DNA of 54,059 nt from assembly GCA_016235815.1 (NCBI GenBank), contig JACRIM010000001.1:1-54059 (forward strand), written 5' to 3'. The translations under genes and the position numbers were made by a program. The number at the start of each line of letters is the position of its first letter. Positions within the stretch are counted from its first letter, which is position 1. This DNA comes from Planctomycetota bacterium. GTDB taxonomy: Bacteria; Planctomycetota; Phycisphaerae; UBA1845; UTPLA1. The notes under the pieces are model-generated. The model made no database searches, was not told the origin of the DNA, and was given only the letters and a program-made list of their open reading frames with translations. Below are positions 51,501-54,059 of this stretch, piece by piece.

Positions 51501-52091
51501 GCAGGCTCGCCGGCCATCGACACCGGCAGCAACGCCGTGGTGCCGGCCGGCATCACGACCGACCGGGACGGGAATCCGCGCTTCATCAATTGCCTGGTGG
51601 ACCGGGGGGCCTATGAGTTCGTTACCGGTGGGTCCACCGACACCGACGGCGACGGATTCCCCGATGGGTGTGACAACTGCCCGTTGTTTGCCAGCCCGAA
51701 TCAAACGGACAGCGACGGCGACGGCGTCGGCGATGTGTGCGACCCTTGCATTGGGACGCCAAACGTCGATGCGGATGCTGACGGCCGGTGCGACGCTTCC
51801 GACAACTGCCCGCTGGTTGCCAATTCGACTCAGACGGACACTGACGGCGATGGCGTCGGCGATGTGTGCGACAACTGCCCGCAAGTAGCGAACTGGACCG
51901 GGATGGTCGGCGATGTGAGCGAGAATTCGATCGTGGATATGGGCGACATCGGCCCATTCGTCACGGTCCTGCTCAATCCCCTCGCGGCGACGCCGGGCCA
52001 GCGCTGCGCCGCGGACGCCAACGTCGACACACGGCTGGACGGGCGGGATGTGCAGTCGTTTATCCAGGCGCTTTTTGCAGCTGCGCCTTAG
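48555..52091 (+). CDS. Giant secreted LamG/TSP3/beta-helix protein
   Basis: This 1178-aa exported protein has a signal peptide (about 1-25, PVAAQ). Domains follow in order: two LamG/concanavalin-like domains (about 28-225 and 245-450, each with NWHH and FYIDG/WYIDG), a thrombospondin type 3 calcium array (about 453-673, [11 protein letters not shown] ... DTDGDG), a right-handed beta-helix (about 680-1020, [11 protein letters not shown] repeats, [16 protein letters not shown]), more TSP3 repeats and a dockerin-like end (1118-1178). It should coat or leave the cell and bind calcium and perhaps sugars. I chose ATG 48555 because GGAG lies 6 nt upstream and starts the signal peptide; ATG 48543 is in frame too. 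Confidence 0.88.
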   Translation: MFSNRIALFLVTLVTALISNPVAAQPTPVHEYRFPATARDSGSLATGNGTVGSSLTFTSTGVPGGIGQAVVFAEDQPGAADRITVPNANFVDFGTGNFSIAFWAKRNNVEVVDSDGVLDALSGTGVGCEVSFGTSNNLFCRIDGGSNTFVALASGTPITNSNWHHYAITVTRGSASGFKFYIDGVLDATGSTTGVTGNINPDQNTQIGRWNDTDGLEGQLALVQIYTTALSAAEVAKLAAVGQPAHEYNFEGNGVDGPGTANGTVGANVTFTSSGVPVVLGQAATFGSAGGSANWINVTAASFGSFGTSGTGNFSISCWVKRDSLGGSNSGILDALNLGSGVQMQFLSGDQIRIRIDDDAAHTATVDTATSITDLNWHHLLVTVDRAVPTTGIKWYIDGQLDTSGDPSVLTGAITPDQDLQIGTINGTGLQGKLARLSFFSTALSAADALNLADLDGDGVPFATDICEGFDDSADADGDTVPDGCDPCIGTPNVDTDGDGRCDSSDNCPLVANPTQTDTDGDGVGNACDNCPTVANPTQADTDGDGFADACDNCPLVANPTQADTDGDGFPDACDNCPLVANLTQTDTDGDGKGDACDNCPLVANPTQADTDGDGFPDACDNCPLVANPTQTDADGDGVGDACDPCTGSSNVDTDADGICDDFDACPGNDALCTVPANVICVWAAAPGANNGSNWYNAYRSLTAALAAATSGKQIWVAAGTYTPDGGYRPIGGALVPGNGSRGLSFQMAADVALYGGFRGNESLLSQRNVLTNVATLSGEIQGDADATNNSYHVVEAGSGDIATAVLDGFTISGGWASGLGPDLSGGGMLNNGGSPTITNCTFGGNATNGGFGKGGGIYNNGGSPTITNCTFSGNAANGGSSEGGAMYIGGGSPTIRNCTFSGNTASSSGGIRNSGGSPSIRNCILWANSPNQLSVPGASVTYCLVQGGFAGTGNTSGDPLFVDADGADNVYGTSDDNMRLLAGSPAIDTGSNAVVPAGITTDRDGNPRFINCLVDRGAYEFVTGGSTDTDGDGFPDGCDNCPLFASPNQTDSDGDGVGDVCDPCIGTPNVDADADGRCDASDNCPLVANSTQTDTDGDGVGDVCDNCPQVANWTGMVGDVSENSIVDMGDIGPFVTVLLNPLAATPGQRCAADANVDTRLDGRDVQSFIQALFAAAP
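50070..50483 (+). repeat. Six 69-bp tandem repeats (TSP3 units)
   Basis: Exactly six units of 69 bp (23 codons) begin with GAYAACTGCCC at 50070, 50139, 50208, 50277, 50346 and 50415. Some copies are almost identical. They encode calcium-binding [11 protein letters not shown] units and may vary in number by slippage. Confidence 0.92.
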
Positions 52092-52109
52092 CGGCGACGA
52101 GGCCGGCAG

Positions 52110-53582
52110 TCAGATAGTGCCGGCGACCTGGCGGAAGTGGTAGCCGGTGATGGCCAGCGTCATCGCTTCGCTGAAGGCGCGGGGATGGGTGGCGAGGGCG
52201 CGGGTCATGAACTTCCAGTATTCAAATCGGCCGCGCGTGCGCACGCCGAGGGTCCAGAGGGAGTGGAAGAAGGCGCGGATGTCGGTCGCTGAGAGCGGCA
52301 CCTTCGGGCCGGATGGTTTGTAGGTGCGCAGGAAGGTGAGCACGCGGCGGTAGTACTCGCGGGGGGAGTAAATGCGTTTCACCAGGTCGCGGTAGCCTTC
52401 GATCAGCGTATCGCGGTCGAGCTTGGGGATGAAGTTCAGCACGGCGTCGAGGTTGTTGCCGGTGCTGTGGGCGAGGAGGCGGCCCTCCTTGCGAAGGCGT
52501 TCGAAGAGGCGCGTTTCGGGGAGCGCGGTGAGCAGGCCGACCATGGCGGTGACGATTCCGCTTTCCTCGATGAAGCGTCGCTGGCGTTCGAAGATGTTGG
52601 AGGTGTCATTGTCGAAACCGACGATGAAGCCGCCCATGACCTCCATGCCGGCGTTGTGGATCTTGCGCACGGAGGCGGCCATGTCGCGCGAGGAATTCTG
52701 CACTTTGGCGCATTCGGCGAGGCTCTCATAGGAGGGGCTTTCGATCCCGACGAAGACTTTCTTGAAGCCGGCCTGGACCATAAGGTCGAGCAGTTCGGCA
52801 TCGTCGGCGAGATTCAGCGAGGCTTCGGTCAGGAAGGACGGCGCGGCCCGGCGATGGCGGCGCCACGAGATCAGTTCGCGCAGGAAGGCCTTCACCTTGA
52901 CCTTGTTGCCGATGAAGTTGTCGTCGACGATAAAGATGGATTCATCCCAGCCAGTTGCGCGGACCGCCTCCAACTCGGCGATCATCTGCGGCGGGGACTT
53001 CACGCGGGGGACACGGCCGTTCATGACGATGATGTCGCAGAATTCGCAGTTGAAGGGGCAGCCGCGGGAGAATTGCAGCGGCATGGTGGCGTAGTGTCGT
53101 GGTTGAAGGAGATCCCAGCGGGGAATGGGCGTGCGCGTGATATCGGGGCGCGACGCGGCGCGATAGGACGGCTTCACCTCGCCGAGGGCCATGTCGCTTG
53201 CCAGTTCGGCCATCACATCTTCGGCTTCGCCAAATACCACGTGCTTGATTTCGGGGAAGCGATCGCGGCCGGTGGTAAAGAGCGGCCCGCCGGCGATGAC
53301 GGGCGTTCTTCTTGCGATGCATCGGGCGACAACCTCGCGGGCCGAATCGGCCTGGACGATCATCGCGGAGATGAGGACGTAGTCGGCCCAGTCGATGTCG
53401 GCGTCGGTGAGGGCGCGGACGTTGAGGTCGACGAGTCGCTGGTTCCACGTTCGCGGCAGCATGGCGGCGATGGTGAGCAGGCCGAGCGGCGGGTAGGCGG
53501 ATTTGCGGGCGACGAAGGGGAGGACGTGTGCGAAACTCCAGAAGGTGGGCGGGTTGGCTGGCCAGACGAGCAGGATGTTCAT
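52110..53582 (-). CDS. B12-binding domain radical SAM protein
   Basis: This 490-aa protein has an N-terminal cobalamin-binding Rossmann domain (about 1-140, with PLGLLTIAAMLP and VIAGGPLFTTG). A radical SAM domain follows with C175-x3-C179-x2-C182 (CPFNCEFC), VDDNFIGNK and FVGIESP. A C-terminal helical part of the DUF4070 kind ends it (about 400-490). Members methylate or rearrange unactivated carbons, for example in hopanoids or other lipids; the substrate here is unknown. I chose ATG 53582 because it begins the B12 domain; the upstream frame is made of repeats. Confidence 0.92.
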   Translation of the reverse strand: MNILLVWPANPPTFWSFAHVLPFVARKSAYPPLGLLTIAAMLPRTWNQRLVDLNVRALTDADIDWADYVLISAMIVQADSAREVVARCIARRTPVIAGGPLFTTGRDRFPEIKHVVFGEAEDVMAELASDMALGEVKPSYRAASRPDITRTPIPRWDLLQPRHYATMPLQFSRGCPFNCEFCDIIVMNGRVPRVKSPPQMIAELEAVRATGWDESIFIVDDNFIGNKVKVKAFLRELISWRRHRRAAPSFLTEASLNLADDAELLDLMVQAGFKKVFVGIESPSYESLAECAKVQNSSRDMAASVRKIHNAGMEVMGGFIVGFDNDTSNIFERQRRFIEESGIVTAMVGLLTALPETRLFERLRKEGRLLAHSTGNNLDAVLNFIPKLDRDTLIEGYRDLVKRIYSPREYYRRVLTFLRTYKPSGPKVPLSATDIRAFFHSLWTLGVRTRGRFEYWKFMTRALATHPRAFSEAMTLAITGYHFRQVAGTI

Positions 53583-54059
53583 ACGAGGCGGCTCCGGGTC
53601 AACGGACTGTGTAATCTGATTATAATAGCCGGTGGAGGATTCGGTGCAAGGGTCGCATTTGCAGGTTCTCGTCAGGGGGTTTGGAGTTGGGAATGAATGT
53701 AGAAAGGTGAAAGAGAATGGGGCTGCTGCGCAGCGACGAGGTGGGGGCAGCGTGGGGCCGGGGACATGAGACTTGAGACCTGAGTCCTGAGTCCTGAGGC
53801 TTGAGGCCTGAGGCTTGAGGCAATAAGGGAACGGGGAACAGGCTTGAGTCCTGAGTCTTGAGACCTGAGGCTTGAGGCAATAAGGGAACGGGGAACCCGC
53901 CGGGTCGGGTCTGCGACAGGGAACAGAGGAAGGCACTGAGGGGTGGAAAATTCGAAACGTCGAAAAGTCGAAATGAGGTGGCAAGGGATTCGAGGGGGCA
54001 TGGGGCCGAGGGGAAGTGGGACCCGCAAATGGCCGCAAATCGCGGTTTTCGGCCGCAAG
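53583..54059. repeat. Terminal repeat region without genes
   Basis: No gene is supported here. 53761-53880 is a run of short units CTTGAG, CCTGAG and GACCTGAG. A 26-bp block starting CTTGAGGCAATAAGG occurs twice (53814-53839 and 53871-53896). 53951-53973 is a short stretch of the CGAAACGT/CGAAAAGT repeat seen at 36937. The CCTGAGGCTTGAGG string also opens the window (7-24). The upstream part (53583-53760) is the likely leader of the radical SAM gene on the minus strand. Confidence 0.8.

Overview
This 54 kb window is GC-rich chromosomal DNA that most resembles a planctomycete, probably of the Phycisphaerae type. That placement is inferred from gene families and style, not from a marker tree. 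The pointers are secreted proteins ending in dockerin-type repeats, a DUF1571 protein, a pilin-like protein with an [16 protein letters not shown] leader, an Hc1-type histone-like protein, a mitochondrial/spd-type EF-G (AHIDSGKTT), thrombospondin type 3 repeats, and dispersed short repeats between and inside genes. Genes are mostly single or in operons of two or three, with frequent strand switches. Starts are often GTG or TTG.

Layout. 1-1551: little coding, repeat-rich. 1552-12682: metabolism and translation genes: transaldolase-like aldolase, DUF1697, aldo/keto reductase with a coupled zinc-ribbon peptide, FabZ-like dehydratase, Hc1, an isolated rpmH missed by ORF length cut-offs, PIG-L deacetylase, mnmA, pyrD, a methyltransferase and a FusA2-like GTPase. 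12707-13192: a GAF protein. 13231-22015: the most unusual part, two tandem terminator-bounded cassettes on the minus strand. Each encodes a secreted deiminase-fold (guanidine-modifying enzyme superfamily) protein and then a secreted dockerin protein. In one cassette an N-terminal domain is a separate membrane-anchored protein whose gene overlaps the enzyme gene; in the other it is fused to the enzyme. 22101-27879: an RF-like GGQ protein, TPR and other exported proteins, a lipoprotein methyltransferase, a BFD-like protein and nadD. 27976-28303: a promoter and a structured leader RNA before a DUF1571 gene. 29568-32731: a near-consensus promoter, fusA and a stand-alone Clp-N protein. 32781-36753: birA, nadC, an orphan DNA methyltransferase and a SRAP protein. 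36854-41098: tRNA-Val, an 8-bp repeat tract, and a three-gene minus-strand operon of an MmeI-like restriction-modification enzyme, a DUF6338 protein and a small GYQP-rich protein. 41186-48296: panB, pilin-like protein, lepA, an Rrf2 regulator, a kinase-like protein and a cysteine-synthase-like enzyme. 48555-54059: a giant LamG/TSP3/beta-helix surface protein, a B12-binding radical SAM protein and terminal repeats.

How parts work together. nadC and nadD are successive-pathway NAD genes but are not clustered. EF-G, a FusA2-like factor, LepA, an RF-like protein, MnmA, bL34 and tRNA-Val make the window translation-rich. Many exported proteins (two deiminase-like, three with dockerin-like ends, one LamG/TSP3, several lipoproteins) point to an elaborate cell surface.

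The best candidates for undescribed biology are the duplicated secreted deiminase/dockerin cassette, the structured leader RNA near 28.1-28.3 kb, and the R-M/DUF6338/GYQP operon whose R-M enzyme carries three in-frame copies of a dispersed genomic repeat.
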